Assembly: GCF_004366355.1 (NCBI RefSeq)
Contig: NZ_SODV01000001.1
Location: 2,294,001-2,358,000 of the forward strand
Reading direction: 5' to 3'
From: Dinghuibacter silviterrae
Lineage (GTDB): Bacteria > Bacteroidota > Bacteroidia > Chitinophagales > Chitinophagaceae
Length of the DNA: 64,000 nt
The notes under the pieces were generated by a model. The model was not told the DNA's origin. It made no database searches and saw only the letters and a program-made list of their open reading frames with translations. The translations under genes and the position numbers were made by a program. The stretch's first letter is position 1. Every line of letters begins with the position of its first letter. Of this stretch, positions 26,313-36,068 are shown piece after piece.

Positions 26313-27611
26313 TTATGAGACCGCCTCGGTCTCCTCCACCTGGATAGGGTAGGGCGGCCGGGTATAGATCAGTCTCAGGGAATTGTCAAATGTAACATAC
26401 TTATACGCCCAATTGATAAAGACCAGAAGGCGATTTTTGAAACCCATGAGCAAAAAAAGGTGAACGGACATCCACACCAGCCAGGCAAAAAGGCCCTGGA
26501 AGCTGATTTTTGGCGAATTCAGGTCTACCACGGCCTTGTTGCGGCCCACGGTGGCCATGGAACCCTGGAACTTGAAGTGAAAGGGTTCGAACGCTTTTCC
26601 TTTGGCCAGCCGTTTAAAGTTCCCGGCCATAAATGCCGCCTGGGCGATGGCGATGTTGGCCAGTTGGGGCATGCCCTTTGGAAACTCGGCGTTCTCCTGG
26701 TAGGAGAGATCGCCCAGCACAAATATATTTTCTCCGCTCGCGATCCTACCGGTCGCGTCTACCCGGATCCGGTTTTGGGGCGTGACGTCGTCAGGGGATA
26801 TGCCCTTGGGTACGTTCCCACGGACACCGGCCGCCCAAATCACCAGGGCGGTGGGAATGCTGCTCCCGTCCTTAAGGATCGCCTGCGTGCCGTCGTAGTC
26901 CTTGACGGCGGTGCCGGTCATGACCTCTACCCCCATCCTGGTAAGATAGGCCCGGGCCTTTTCTTTGGCAGCGGGACTCATGGCGTTCAGGACATACGGG
27001 GAATTTTCCACCAGGTAGATGTGCATCTTGCTGAGGTCAAGCTCGGGATAGTCCTTGGGGAGGATAAAGCGCTTCATCTCCGCAATGGCGCCGCTCAGCT
27101 CGACACCCGTCGGACCGCCCCCCACCACGACGACATTCAGGTGGCGCTGGCGGGTCGCCTCGTCCGGGGCGCTGGCCGCGGCTTCCAGGTTCTCCACGAT
27201 GCGGTTGCGGAGGGCCATGGCTTCCATGGTCGTCTTCATCGGGAACGCGTACTGCTGGACGTCTTTGTTGCCGAAATAATTGGTGTCCGCGCCCATGGCC
27301 AGGACCAGGTAGTCGTACGCGATCGGGCCCGCGCTGGTCTGGATCGTCGAACGGCCGGCGTCGACACTGAACAGCTCGGCGATGCGGATGCGCACATTCC
27401 TGCTTCCCTGGAACGTTTTACGCAAGGGGAAAGAAATGCTGCTGGCTTCCAGGCTGGCCGTGGCCACCTGGTAAAACAAGGGCTGGAACTGGTGAAAGTT
27501 GTGCCGGTCGATCAGGGTGATCCTATACGCTGGGTGGTTGCTGAGCGACCGGGCCAGTTTTAGTCCGGCAAAGCCCCCACCCACGATCACCAGGTGTTTG
27601 GGTTCTTCCAT
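26313..27611 (-). CDS. ndh: Type II NADH:quinone oxidoreductase
   Basis: This is a non-proton-pumping, membrane-associated flavoenzyme that feeds electrons from NADH to quinone. It is 432 aa. The FAD-binding motif VIVGGGFAGLKLARSL starts at residue 8, and the NADH-binding VVVGGGPTGVELSGAIAEM lies near residue 160. A third motif, NIFVLGDLS, is near residue 296, and a hydrophobic C-terminal region (GLFAWLVWMSVHLFLLMGF) could anchor it to the membrane. A perfect -7 box four bases upstream of the ATG suggests a nearly leaderless mRNA. It follows the amylase gene by 15 nt. Confidence 0.92.
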   Translation of the reverse strand: MEEPKHLVIVGGGFAGLKLARSLSNHPAYRITLIDRHNFHQFQPLFYQVATASLEASSISFPLRKTFQGSRNVRIRIAELFSVDAGRSTIQTSAGPIAYDYLVLAMGADTNYFGNKDVQQYAFPMKTTMEAMALRNRIVENLEAAASAPDEATRQRHLNVVVVGGGPTGVELSGAIAEMKRFILPKDYPELDLSKMHIYLVENSPYVLNAMSPAAKEKARAYLTRMGVEVMTGTAVKDYDGTQAILKDGSSIPTALVIWAAGVRGNVPKGISPDDVTPQNRIRVDATGRIASGENIFVLGDLSYQENAEFPKGMPQLANIAIAQAAFMAGNFKRLAKGKAFEPFHFKFQGSMATVGRNKAVVDLNSPKISFQGLFAWLVWMSVHLFLLMGFKNRLLVFINWAYKYVTFDNSLRLIYTRPPYPIQVEETEAVS

Positions 27612-27615
27612 GGTG

Positions 27616-27623
27616 CAAAGATA
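27616..27623 (-). promoter_or_regulatory. -7 box four bases before ndh start
   Basis: On the minus strand TATCTTTG (perfect TAnnTTTG) is separated from the ndh ATG by four bases (CACC). It fits inside the 15-nt gap after the amylase stop. If used, the transcript would start about at the start codon. Confidence 0.55.
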
Positions 27624-27626
27624 AGA

Positions 27627-29111
27627 CTATACCGGCACCCAGACGGAAACCGACCCCGCGTTGCACAGGAACTGCGCCCAGCCGTGCTCATCGACCGTGA
27701 TGACTTCCGAACGGTGACCGAGGGCGTCCCGGAAAGGCCTGCCTGAATGCCGGGTACCCATTTCCATGGGTTTGAAACCCTCCGCCCCGTTGCTGAGCAA
27801 AACGGCCAGACCGGAACCGGGGTGTTCATTGTCTCCTTCCCGTGTCCACCCGATCGTATTCGGATGGTCCAGGTAGTCCCGCTGGAATCCGTAGGCCTTG
27901 TGGCGACGCAACGGCAGGAGCGTCTTGAGCTCTTCGACGGGGGCCAGGTTGATCTCGTGTTCCCCCCCGTCTCCACCCTTGTCTTTGTATTTTGCGCCGT
28001 AAAACGCCGGGTAGAAAATACACGGAATCCCCTGCTCCCGGAGAAGGATCATGGCGTATGCGTGTGGCTTGAACCAGAAATCCACCGGGGATTCCAGGGC
28101 CTGGAGAGGCTGGGTGTCGTGGTTGTCGACAAGGGTGATGGCCATAAACGGATCGTGCTGGACAAGACTCCCGTCAAAAATGGTCCTCAGGTCATACGTC
28201 TCCCCCTGCCTGGAGGCCTGGTGAAAGTTCATGTGGAGTACCGCGTCGAACAATTGGATGCTCCGCCTGGTTTTTTCGATAAACGCGACCAATGGATCCT
28301 TGCTGGCTGTTTGCCAGTATTCCCCGATGATGAGCAGGGGCTTCGAAGAAACCGCACGCATCCGCTCCGCCCATTCCCGGAGAAAATCCGCGTTGACGTG
28401 TTTGACGGCGTCGAGCCGGAACCCGTCCAGGCCGGCGGTTTCCATGTACCACTTCCCCCATTTTTTCAATTCTTCCCGGACGGAAGGGTTGCGTGTTTCG
28501 ATGTCGTCGAACATGAGGTAGTCGTAGTTGCCGAGCTCGTCGTCGATCATCTCCTCCCAAAGCTCCCCGTATTCATTCTGGATGCTGAAGATGGCTTCTT
28601 CCCCTGTATCCTCTGCCCGGTCCAACCCGGAGAAACAATGCCAGTCCCAGATAAATTTGGAGTACTTCCCTTTGCGTCCGGGAAAAGTAAACCGGGTATA
28701 GGCATCGATGTCGTACCGCTCGCTGATAAATTCGTTCCGGTTCTCCGGGTTTACTTTCCGTACGGGGATGCGTTCCTTCTCGTCGGCCCCCGCTTTGTGG
28801 TTAAATACCACATCTGCAAGCACCAAAATGTGGTGGCGGCGCGCCGTTTTGACGGCTTCCAGGTATTCTTTGCGTGTGCCATATTTGGTGCGTATCGTAC
28901 CCTTCTGATCGAATTCCCCCAGGTCATACAAATCATACGGGGCATAGCCCACGTCGTGGGCGCTGAGGCCCTTGTAGGCAGGGGGTAACCAAACGCCATT
29001 GATGCCGACTTTTTCCAGGTGATGGGCTTCGTATGTCAACCAGTTCCAGAGAGAGCCATCCGCGGGATAATACCAATGGAAAAATTGCATCAAGGTGATA
29101 TTGTTTGCCAT
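27627..29111 (-). CDS. amyA: Cytoplasmic alpha-amylase (GH13)
   Basis: The enzyme hydrolyses alpha-1,4 glucans. It is 494 aa with no signal peptide, like E. coli AmyA and liquefying Bacillus amylases (GH13 subfamily 5). The N-terminus MQFFHWYYPADGSLW is typical of that group. The catalytic nucleophile is D234 in GFRLDAVKH, the acid/base E264 in IIGEYW, and the transition-state stabiliser D332 in LVDNHDTQ. ADVVFNHKAGAD holds the calcium-binding Asn of conserved region I. It is first of a run amyA-ndh-CDF on the minus strand. An intracellular location implies use on glycogen or imported maltodextrins. Confidence 0.94.
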   Translation of the reverse strand: MANNITLMQFFHWYYPADGSLWNWLTYEAHHLEKVGINGVWLPPAYKGLSAHDVGYAPYDLYDLGEFDQKGTIRTKYGTRKEYLEAVKTARRHHILVLADVVFNHKAGADEKERIPVRKVNPENRNEFISERYDIDAYTRFTFPGRKGKYSKFIWDWHCFSGLDRAEDTGEEAIFSIQNEYGELWEEMIDDELGNYDYLMFDDIETRNPSVREELKKWGKWYMETAGLDGFRLDAVKHVNADFLREWAERMRAVSSKPLLIIGEYWQTASKDPLVAFIEKTRRSIQLFDAVLHMNFHQASRQGETYDLRTIFDGSLVQHDPFMAITLVDNHDTQPLQALESPVDFWFKPHAYAMILLREQGIPCIFYPAFYGAKYKDKGGDGGEHEINLAPVEELKTLLPLRRHKAYGFQRDYLDHPNTIGWTREGDNEHPGSGLAVLLSNGAEGFKPMEMGTRHSGRPFRDALGHRSEVITVDEHGWAQFLCNAGSVSVWVPV

Positions 29112-29190
29112 ATACGTTAGGTTTTCAATGGATGCAAATACGAGGCCAGAAATGGTACGCGTTTTGAGCGATGCTACGAAAGCACCTTAT

Positions 29191-29535
29191 ATGAGCCCCG
29201 CTACCACAGATATGGTCACTTTGTCACAAGTCATGGCGCAACTTCATGAAAAAGGTTGGGACCACGAGTTCCACCACGCGCCAAAAGGTTTTTTCCTCAA
29301 GGAAAAACACTTTTATGCTCCGGACGAACTGGAGATTATCAAGACCTACCGTTTCGAAGGCGCGTCCAATCCCTCCGACAGCTCGGTTCTGTACATCATC
29401 TGCACCCGCGAAGGCAGGGTGGGCTACGTCATCGATGCCTACGGGATCTACAGCAACCACGAGGACGACATCACCTTTGACGACTTTATCCACCGGATAC
29501 CGGTTCGCAACCGGCCCGAGCAGATTGTGGAGTAA
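29191..29535 (+). CDS. Small conserved protein of the Bacteroidota family misannotated as phosphoribosylpyrophosphate synthetase
   Basis: The product is 114 aa from the ATG at 29191; other in-frame starts exist at 29128 and 29152. The pattern is an N-terminal helix (LSQVMAQLHEKGWDHEF), then the core FYAPDELEIIKTYRFEGASNPSDSSVLYII and VIDAYGIY. I recognise this as a small family seen throughout Bacteroidota that databases often label phosphoribosylpyrophosphate synthetase, although it lacks any PRPP synthase motif. The biochemical role is unknown. It is divergent from amylase, with its start 80 nt from the amylase ATG. Confidence 0.72.
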   Translation: MSPATTDMVTLSQVMAQLHEKGWDHEFHHAPKGFFLKEKHFYAPDELEIIKTYRFEGASNPSDSSVLYIICTREGRVGYVIDAYGIYSNHEDDITFDDFIHRIPVRNRPEQIVE

Positions 29536-29752
29536 AAGGGACGCTCCTGTCGAAAATCGGTCTTTGTACGGATTGTTTGCAAGGACCACAAGGCGTAAAT
29601 TTCCCTCCTGTTTACTGGCCGCTGGCTACACCATCGTTCGTTTTTTCTCCGCACCACTGTGCCGCAAGGATAACTAACTATCACCATCAGTGCCGCCGGG
29701 CCGGGTCCCTTTACCGGGACCATGGCGCCGGGGATTTGGCTGAATTTTGCTT

Positions 29753-29760
29753 TATCTTTG
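29753..29760 (+). promoter_or_regulatory. -7 box of the DxDDT protein gene
   Basis: TATCTTTG is a perfect TAnnTTTG and ends 16 nt before the ATG at 29777. It lies downstream of an alternative start at 29747, which therefore cannot be used from this promoter. Confidence 0.55.
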
Positions 29761-29776
29761 GCCCTTTGGCCGGCCT

Positions 29777-30931
29777 ATGTTCCCGTTTTTACTTTTGTGC
29801 AGTTTATTTCACTCCCCTGTCCGGCCCGCCGGCGATTCCGCGTTGATCAGCGCCCTGCTGGCGGATATGGCGGGACGACAGCAGCAAACACGGGGTTTTT
29901 ACCAAACGGGTGCTTTTCCCTCGACCCGGGTCCACCTTTCACGCCCCGGGGCGGTGCGACAGGATAACAATATTTTTTTCACCGGTCTTATCGGGCTTGG
30001 CTTGCGCCAGCTCCGGCCTTATTTCCGGGGCGCGGACGGCGTGCTTTGCGACAGCATCCTGGCCCGGATGCAGGGGGCCTTTGCGCCCTACAGGAACCGT
30101 GCGGGCCGGTTAACCTACAACTTCTGGAAGACGGACCCTCCGCAGATCTTCCCGGAGGACCGGTGGCTGGAACTGCTCGACAGGTCCCATGCCCTCCCGG
30201 ACGACCTGGACGATACGGTGATCTTCCTGGAGGCCATGGGGCGGCACGACGACAGCGTCCGGGTGGTCAAGGCCCTGATGGAGGCCCATGCGGGCAGCCG
30301 CCGTAGGGCCTACCGGGGCTACCGGCGCTACCGCCGGCGGGAAGCCTATTCCACCTGGTTTGGCAAAAAGATGCCGGTGGATTATGATATTTCCGTGTTG
30401 TGTAACGTCCTGTATTGGGTTTGTGACAACCATTTCGCCTTCGGTCATGCCGACAGCGCCACGATCGGTCTGCTCCGGGACATGATCACCCGGGGACTAC
30501 CGGTAAAGGACCCTGCCTTCGCCTCCCCGCACTACGCCCGTAGCCCGGTGGTCCTATACCATATTGGCCGGCTTCTGGGGACCTTTTCCGTCCCCGGTCT
30601 GGATTCCCTGAGGCCCCTGGTCGTCGCACAGGCCCAAACAGTGCTGGCGCAAACGAAGGACCCGCTCGACCAGGTGCTGTTGCGGACGACCCTGTTGCGG
30701 CTGGGGGCGCGGCCCGAAGGCGGTGCCCTCCGGCTAGACCCCGACGACCCGGGTTTCGTCTTCTTCGACGCCAGCTTTTCGGACTACCTGCCCAACCCTT
30801 TCCGGAGGATTTTTCTCCATAGCCCCCTTTTGAAGTACGAGTTCCGTTGTCCGGCCTATAACCGCTTCCTGCTCCTGGAGTACCTTGTACTCAGGGAAGG
30901 CTCCTGGAAGCCCGCCCGTCCGGGGGTCTGA
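29777..30931 (+). CDS. Exported protein with DxDDT motif, possible terpene-cyclase-like fold
   Basis: The product is 384 aa from the ATG at 29777, chosen because it follows a promoter and gives a signal peptide (MFPFLLLCSLFHSPVRPAG). The mature part is alpha-helical. Residues 141-149 read PDDLDDTVI, containing D143-x-D145-D146-T147, which matches the DxDDT catalytic-acid motif of class II terpene cyclases (squalene-hopene and copalyl cyclases); further helical segments could build the alpha/alpha barrel. It lacks the QW repeats of squalene-hopene cyclase and is much shorter, so the activity is speculative and the motif may be coincidental. A very basic stretch follows near residue 175-185. 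It stands alone between promoter and a 333-nt gap. Confidence 0.68.
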   Translation: MFPFLLLCSLFHSPVRPAGDSALISALLADMAGRQQQTRGFYQTGAFPSTRVHLSRPGAVRQDNNIFFTGLIGLGLRQLRPYFRGADGVLCDSILARMQGAFAPYRNRAGRLTYNFWKTDPPQIFPEDRWLELLDRSHALPDDLDDTVIFLEAMGRHDDSVRVVKALMEAHAGSRRRAYRGYRRYRRREAYSTWFGKKMPVDYDISVLCNVLYWVCDNHFAFGHADSATIGLLRDMITRGLPVKDPAFASPHYARSPVVLYHIGRLLGTFSVPGLDSLRPLVVAQAQTVLAQTKDPLDQVLLRTTLLRLGARPEGGALRLDPDDPGFVFFDASFSDYLPNPFRRIFLHSPLLKYEFRCPAYNRFLLLEYLVLREGSWKPARPGV

Positions 30932-31264
30932 ACTTGCCAAGTCCGGATGCGCCCGCCCCGGGGGATATGGTGGCGACATGTTGGCCGGAATGCTTGTCAG
31001 GCCTGAATTTTGCAGTATTAAAATGACCGAAGGCCCGCTGGGGAAAGGGTTCAATTTGGGCGTTTCCCTTTTCCACACCGGTGGATATCTAACCCCAGGT
31101 TAATTTAAAATGAATTTCAACATTTGTAGTGTCGTCAAGGGCGACACCGCCCCCGAAAATCCATTGTAACGATAGTAAGTCTTTTGCTCGCTTGTGGTGA
31201 AGATAAGCGATAGAGGACTTGTCGTCGTCTGTGTAAAGCGGGGGACCTTAAAATGTGAGCATAT
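30932..31264. other. 333-nt intergenic leader of nrdBA
   Basis: The gap precedes nrdB. It holds a near-consensus -7 box (AACATTTG, 31119-31126) and a 6-bp stem GTGTCG/CGACAC just after it. A leader of roughly 130 nt would follow. I looked for a NrdR box and a cobalamin riboswitch and saw neither. The left part (30932-31080) holds no recognisable feature. Confidence 0.5.
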
Positions 31265-32239
31265 ATGGCAACGGAACCCATTCTAGTAGAAAATAAAGAC
31301 CGGTTCGTCCTCTTCCCGATTACGCACGGGGACATCTGGCAAATGTATAAGAAAGCCGAAGCCAGCTTTTGGACGGCCGAGGAAGTGGACCTTTCCAGCG
31401 ACCTCGTCGACTGGAACCAGAAACTCACCGATGACGAACGTTATTTCATCAAACACGTCCTGGCGTTTTTTGCCGCCAGCGACGGAATCGTCAACGAAAA
31501 CCTCGCCGTGCACTTCCTCCAGGAGGTTCAGTATCCCGAGGCGCGTTGTTTTTATGGCTTCCAGGTGATGATCGAGAACATCCACTCCGAGATGTACTCC
31601 CTCCTCATCGATTCCTATATCCGGGACGTGGTTGAGAAAGACCGCCTCCTAAGGGCCATCGATACCGTCCCCTGTATCGGCAAAAAGGCCGAATGGGCGC
31701 TTCGCTGGATCAGCCAGGGTTCCTTTGCGGAAAGGCTGATCGCTTTTGCGGCGGTCGAAGGGATCTTTTTCTCGGGCAGCTTTTGCTCCATCTTCTGGTT
31801 GAAGAAAAGGGGCCTTATGCCTGGGCTCAGCTTCGCCAACGAACTCATCAGCCGGGACGAAGGGTTGCACTGCGACTTTGCTTGTCTCCTGTATACGGGG
31901 CACCTTCAGGAACGTTTGCCGGACGCCGAGGTGCAACGCATCATCCGGGACGCGGTGGAGATCGAAAAGGAATTCGTCAGCGACGCGCTGCCGGTCCGTC
32001 TCATCGGGATGAACGCCGACCTGATGTGCCAGTACATCGAGTTCGTTGCGGACCGCCTCCTGCTGGCCCTGGGGAGCACCAAGGCGTTCAACGCCACCAA
32101 TCCCTTTGACTTCATGGAGCTCATCAGCCTTCAGGGGAAGACCAATTTCTTTGAACGCAGGGTAGGGGAATACCAGAAGTCGGGTGTGATGAACGCCGGG
32201 CAGCCTGCCCAGGGGTTCTCCATGGAAGAAGACTTTTAA
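31265..32239 (+). CDS. nrdB: Ribonucleoside-diphosphate reductase class Ia, beta subunit
   Basis: The beta subunit makes the tyrosyl radical that starts ribonucleotide reduction in NrdA. It is 324 aa. The di-iron ligands and radical tyrosine are visible: E104, H107 and Y111 in the motif [18 protein letters not shown] with the next Glu near residue 163, and [10 protein letters not shown] with the final Glu and His near residue 200. The presence of Y111 means a normal radical-type (class Ia) subunit rather than a Tyr-less variant. The C-terminal SMEEDF tail is the peptide that docks on NrdA. nrdA follows after 43 nt. Confidence 0.95.
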   Translation: MATEPILVENKDRFVLFPITHGDIWQMYKKAEASFWTAEEVDLSSDLVDWNQKLTDDERYFIKHVLAFFAASDGIVNENLAVHFLQEVQYPEARCFYGFQVMIENIHSEMYSLLIDSYIRDVVEKDRLLRAIDTVPCIGKKAEWALRWISQGSFAERLIAFAAVEGIFFSGSFCSIFWLKKRGLMPGLSFANELISRDEGLHCDFACLLYTGHLQERLPDAEVQRIIRDAVEIEKEFVSDALPVRLIGMNADLMCQYIEFVADRLLLALGSTKAFNATNPFDFMELISLQGKTNFFERRVGEYQKSGVMNAGQPAQGFSMEEDF

Positions 32240-32282
32240 ATGTTAAACTTACTACACTCACACATATAAATTACTTGCACCT

Positions 32283-34643
32283 ATGTACGTCATAAAGCGC
32301 AGCGGCAAACAAGAGAAGATCCATTTCGACAAGATCACGAGCCGTATCCACAAGCTCAGCTATGGTCTTCAGGTGGACTATAAGGACCTCATCGAAATCT
32401 CCCAGAAGGTCATCCAGGGGATCTATGAGGGGGTGACCACCACCGAGCTGGACAACCTGGCGGCGGAAACCGCGGCCTCGTACACGACCCGGCACCCGGA
32501 CTTCGCCACCCTGGCGGCCCGTATTGCCGTGTCCAACCTTCACAAGAACACCCAGAAATCCTTCTCGGCCACCGCCCAGGCGCTCTTCAATTATATCGAT
32601 CCGAAAACCGGTCAATCCGCACCGCTGTTGTCGGAAGAGGTATACCGCATCATCGAGGAGCATGCAGACCGGATCGATTCCGCCATCATCTTCGACCGCG
32701 ACTATCACTTCGACTACTTCGGGTTCAAAACCCTGGAACGGTCGTACCTGCTCAAGCTCAACGGGAAGATCGCCGAACGCCCGCAGCACCTGTTTATGCG
32801 TGTTGCCCTGGGTATACATAAGACGGACATCGAGGCCGCCATCGAGACGTACAACCTCATGAGCGAAAAATGGTTTATCCATGGCACGCCCACGTTGTTC
32901 AACGCCGGTACCCCCAAACCGCAAATGTCTTCCTGCTTCCTGGTGACCATGAAGGAGGACAGCATCCCCGGCATCTTCGAAACATTGAAAAACTGCGCCC
33001 TGATCTCCCAGTCCGCCGGTGGGGTAGGGCTCGCCATCCACGACATCCGTGCCACCGGAGCCTATATCCGGGGGACCAACGGGACGTCCAACGGGATCAT
33101 CCCCATGCTCAAGGTGTTCAACGACACGGCCCGGTACGTCGACCAGGGCGGTGGAAAACGCAAGGGTGCCTTTGCGATTTACCTGGAACCCTGGCACGAC
33201 GATATTTTCGCCTTCCTGGACCTTCGGAAAAACCACGGTAAGGAAGAACTCCGCGCCCGCGACCTGTTCCTGGCGCTGTGGGTGAACGACCTCTTTATGA
33301 AGCGCGTGGAAGAAGATTCGGACTGGTCCCTATTCTGCCCCCACGAAGCCCCCGACCTGCAGAACACGTACGGGGAAGCGTTCGAGACACTGTATACCCA
33401 ATACGAGAAGGAAGGCCGCGCCCGCCGCACCGTGCCCGCCCGCGAACTGTGGAACGCCATCCTGGATGCCCAGATCGAGACCGGGACACCCTACCTGTTG
33501 TATAAGGACGCCTGCAACGAGAAGTCCAACCAAAAGAACCTGGGCACGATCAAAAGCTCCAATCTTTGCACGGAAATCATCGAGTATACGTCCCCCGACG
33601 AAGTGGCGGTGTGCAACCTGGCCTCCATCGCCCTGCCCCGGTTCGTCACCAACGGTTCCTTTGACTTCCAGAAACTCTTCGAGATCACCAAGGTGGTCAC
33701 CCGCAACCTGAACAAGGTCATCGACGGCAACTACTACCCCATCCCGGAAGCGCAATATTCCAACTTCCGCCACCGCCCCGTCGGTATTGGCGTACAGGGT
33801 CTGGCAGACGTCTTTATGATGCTCCGCCTGCCTTTTGAAAGCGAGGAAGCGCGTTTGCTGAACCGGGACATCTTCGAAACGATTTATTTCGGCGCCGTGA
33901 CAGCCTCCAACGAACTTGCCAAGCAACATGGCCCTTATGAAACCTTTGCCGGCTCTCCCATGTCCCAGGGTCAGTTCCAGTTTGACCTGTGGCACGCAGA
34001 ACCTACGGATCGCTGGGATTGGGAAAGCCTGCGCAAGGACGTCATGGAAAACGGTGTGCGCAACTCCCTCCTGCTGGCGCCCATGCCCACGGCCTCCACT
34101 TCCCAGATCCTGGGCAACAACGAGTGCTTCGAGCCGTATACGACCAACATCTACAACCGCCGGGTTTTGTCCGGAGAGTTTGTGGTCGTCAACAAGCACC
34201 TCATGAAGGACCTGGTGGACCGCGGTCTTTGGAATGAAAACCTGAAGAACAAGATCATCGCCGCCAACGGGTCTGTCCAGCAGATCCGCGAGATCCCCGA
34301 GGACCTGCGCGAGATCTACAAGACCGTATGGGAAATCAAGCAACGCACGGTCATCGACATGGCCGCCGACCGGGGCGCCTACATCTGCCAGTCACAGTCG
34401 CTGAACCTGTTCATCGACCAGCCGAACTTCGGGAAGCTGACTTCCATGCACTTTTACGCCTGGAAAAAAGGCCTCAAGACCGGGATGTATTATCTCCGCA
34501 CCCGGGCCGCCGCGGACGCCATCAAGTTCACGGTGGATACCCAGGCGCTCCAGCAACCCGCTGCTGCTTCCAAGGATGAGCAGCAGGACGCCATCGCCTG
34601 CTCGCTGGATAACCCGGACGGGTGCCTGGCGTGTAGCGCATAA
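32283..34643 (+). CDS. nrdA: Ribonucleoside-diphosphate reductase class Ia, alpha subunit
   Basis: The alpha subunit reduces NDPs to dNDPs in the cytoplasm. It is 786 aa. An ATP-cone (allosteric activity domain) covers about the first 90 residues, starting [15 protein letters not shown]. The redox-active cysteine C-terminal to SS is in [12 protein letters not shown] near residue 220, the catalytic NLCTEI lies near residue 430 and the glycyl-loop-like [19 protein letters not shown] near 600. The C-terminal CLAC pair (GCLACSA) passes electrons from thioredoxin or glutaredoxin. The ATP-cone predicts dATP feedback. It ends the nrdBA operon, with a terminator at 34699-34733. Confidence 0.96.
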   Translation: MYVIKRSGKQEKIHFDKITSRIHKLSYGLQVDYKDLIEISQKVIQGIYEGVTTTELDNLAAETAASYTTRHPDFATLAARIAVSNLHKNTQKSFSATAQALFNYIDPKTGQSAPLLSEEVYRIIEEHADRIDSAIIFDRDYHFDYFGFKTLERSYLLKLNGKIAERPQHLFMRVALGIHKTDIEAAIETYNLMSEKWFIHGTPTLFNAGTPKPQMSSCFLVTMKEDSIPGIFETLKNCALISQSAGGVGLAIHDIRATGAYIRGTNGTSNGIIPMLKVFNDTARYVDQGGGKRKGAFAIYLEPWHDDIFAFLDLRKNHGKEELRARDLFLALWVNDLFMKRVEEDSDWSLFCPHEAPDLQNTYGEAFETLYTQYEKEGRARRTVPARELWNAILDAQIETGTPYLLYKDACNEKSNQKNLGTIKSSNLCTEIIEYTSPDEVAVCNLASIALPRFVTNGSFDFQKLFEITKVVTRNLNKVIDGNYYPIPEAQYSNFRHRPVGIGVQGLADVFMMLRLPFESEEARLLNRDIFETIYFGAVTASNELAKQHGPYETFAGSPMSQGQFQFDLWHAEPTDRWDWESLRKDVMENGVRNSLLLAPMPTASTSQILGNNECFEPYTTNIYNRRVLSGEFVVVNKHLMKDLVDRGLWNENLKNKIIAANGSVQQIREIPEDLREIYKTVWEIKQRTVIDMAADRGAYICQSQSLNLFIDQPNFGKLTSMHFYAWKKGLKTGMYYLRTRAAADAIKFTVDTQALQQPAAASKDEQQDAIACSLDNPDGCLACSA

Positions 34644-34698
34644 ACCGGGGCCTCCCCGCGGCGCGTAAAGCGTTTAAAAATTTTGGTAAAATATGGGC

Positions 34699-34733
34699 AA
34701 AGCCGGTTACCCGAATGGGGCCGGCTTTTTTTT
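34699..34733 (+). terminator. Rho-independent terminator after nrdBA
   Basis: AAAGCCGG (34699-34706) pairs with CCGGCTTT (34721-34728) around a 14-nt loop, followed by a T tract. It lies upstream of the preferred start of the aspartic protease gene at 34750 and thus argues against an earlier start for that gene. Confidence 0.8.
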
Positions 34734-34749
34734 GCGCTACATTTATCCC

Positions 34750-36012
34750 ATGAGCCGGTCCCTTTTTTTGTTGTGCGCGCTGCTCTGCATCACTGCGGCG
34801 GAGGCACAGACCCCTTTCTCGCGCCTCCAGTCTTTATTGGATCAAAAGGACTACTTCCGTCTGAAGACGGCTCTTGAAGAGGAATCCACACATTTGCGGG
34901 TCGAAGACAAAGCCTACTTCCAAGCCTTCGTGGACAATGTTTTTGCGCGAAACGACTGGTCCCTGAAGGAAGTGCGCGCGCTCCTGGAGACCAACAGCCT
35001 TACCGGCAGACAACGCTACGGCCTCTGGCTGTTGCAGGAGGACAACTATTACAAATTGGGGCAATACCGTATGGCCGTTGCCTGTTGCGATACGCTGCTC
35101 AGACACTACGAGGATATGATGGATGCGGTCCAGCGGGTAGAGCTGGCCAACGACCGGATCCTCTGGCACGCCCTGGAGGATGTCCCGCCACAGGAGGTGT
35201 TCCTCCCCGCCTCCGCCAGTGTTTCCTGGACACGGGATGTGGCGGGGCTGATGAACGTCCCGGTACGGATAGACACGGCGACGTACAATTTTGTTTTCGA
35301 TACGGGCGCAGGGTTGTCCACCATCAGCGAAAGCTTTGCCGCCCGTCTTGGTCTTCATATCCGGGAAGCGGGGGTGGACGTCCAGGGCAGTACCGGGCAA
35401 CACAATACCTCTTCCCTGGCGGTGGCGGACAGCCTTTTCTTAGGCGATGTCCTGCTCAGACACGTCGTTTTTCTCGTACTTCCCGACGCCCAGCTCACCT
35501 TCCCGCCCATCCACTATTCGATCAAGGCCATTCTGGGGTTGCCGGTGATCTGGCAGTTGCAGGAGATACACATCCTGAGGGACGGAGAACTGCGTTTGGA
35601 ACGGGCCGATCACCCCGGGGCATCCAACCTGGCCCTTGACGGATGGGCGCCGGTCGTGTCGGTGATCACCCGGGGCGATACGCTCAGTTTTCACTTCGAT
35701 ACCGGCGCCAGCAACACCGATCTGTACAGCCCCTACCTGGAACGGCACCGGGAGGAAGTCCTCCGGGAAGGCAAACGCCAGACATCCCGAAGAGGCGGGG
35801 CGGGCGGCATCGTGGCCACCGAGGTGTACCGGTTGAAAAATGTAGACATGGAAGTCGGCGGCCGTCCCCTGACCCTGCCCCAGGTCGATGTGCTGACCCA
35901 CTCCACCGACGACAAGGGCGAACGATACTACGGCAACCTCGGACAGGACGTATTTAGCCGCTTTCCGGAAATGGTGCTCAATTTTAAGTATATGTATCTC
36001 CAATTCCCATAG
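34750..36012 (+). CDS. Exported protein with two retropepsin-like aspartic protease domains
   Basis: The product is 420 aa with a signal peptide (MSRSLFLLCALLCITAAEAQ). A helical N-terminal region (about 20-140) is followed by two copies of the retropepsin fold. The first has the active-site motif DTGA at 184-187 in NFVFDTGAGLSTIS, the second DTGA at 317-320 in SFHFDTGASNTDL. Each is followed by a strand-rich half with ILGLPV or NLGQDVFS, the second conserved hydrophobic-Gly element. A pseudo-dimer of both halves in one chain could make a pepsin-like active site. It is likely periplasmic. The start at 34750 is fixed by the terminator just upstream. No partner gene is evident. Confidence 0.85.
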   Translation: MSRSLFLLCALLCITAAEAQTPFSRLQSLLDQKDYFRLKTALEEESTHLRVEDKAYFQAFVDNVFARNDWSLKEVRALLETNSLTGRQRYGLWLLQEDNYYKLGQYRMAVACCDTLLRHYEDMMDAVQRVELANDRILWHALEDVPPQEVFLPASASVSWTRDVAGLMNVPVRIDTATYNFVFDTGAGLSTISESFAARLGLHIREAGVDVQGSTGQHNTSSLAVADSLFLGDVLLRHVVFLVLPDAQLTFPPIHYSIKAILGLPVIWQLQEIHILRDGELRLERADHPGASNLALDGWAPVVSVITRGDTLSFHFDTGASNTDLYSPYLERHREEVLREGKRQTSRRGGAGGIVATEVYRLKNVDMEVGGRPLTLPQVDVLTHSTDDKGERYYGNLGQDVFSRFPEMVLNFKYMYLQFP

Positions 36013-36068
36013 GGCCTTCTAAACTTGGCCCTTCTTTTGAAGTCTATACCCTAGAAAACTATGATTCT

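Noticed and set aside
29703-29721. Hairpin GGTCCC/GGGACC before the DxDDT protein gene as a terminator
   Set aside because: There is no T tract after the stem on either strand.
30932-31264. NrdR box or cobalamin riboswitch before nrdBA
   Set aside because: No paired palindromic NrdR-type sites and no B12-box-like sequence could be read; the enzyme is also the B12-independent class Ia.
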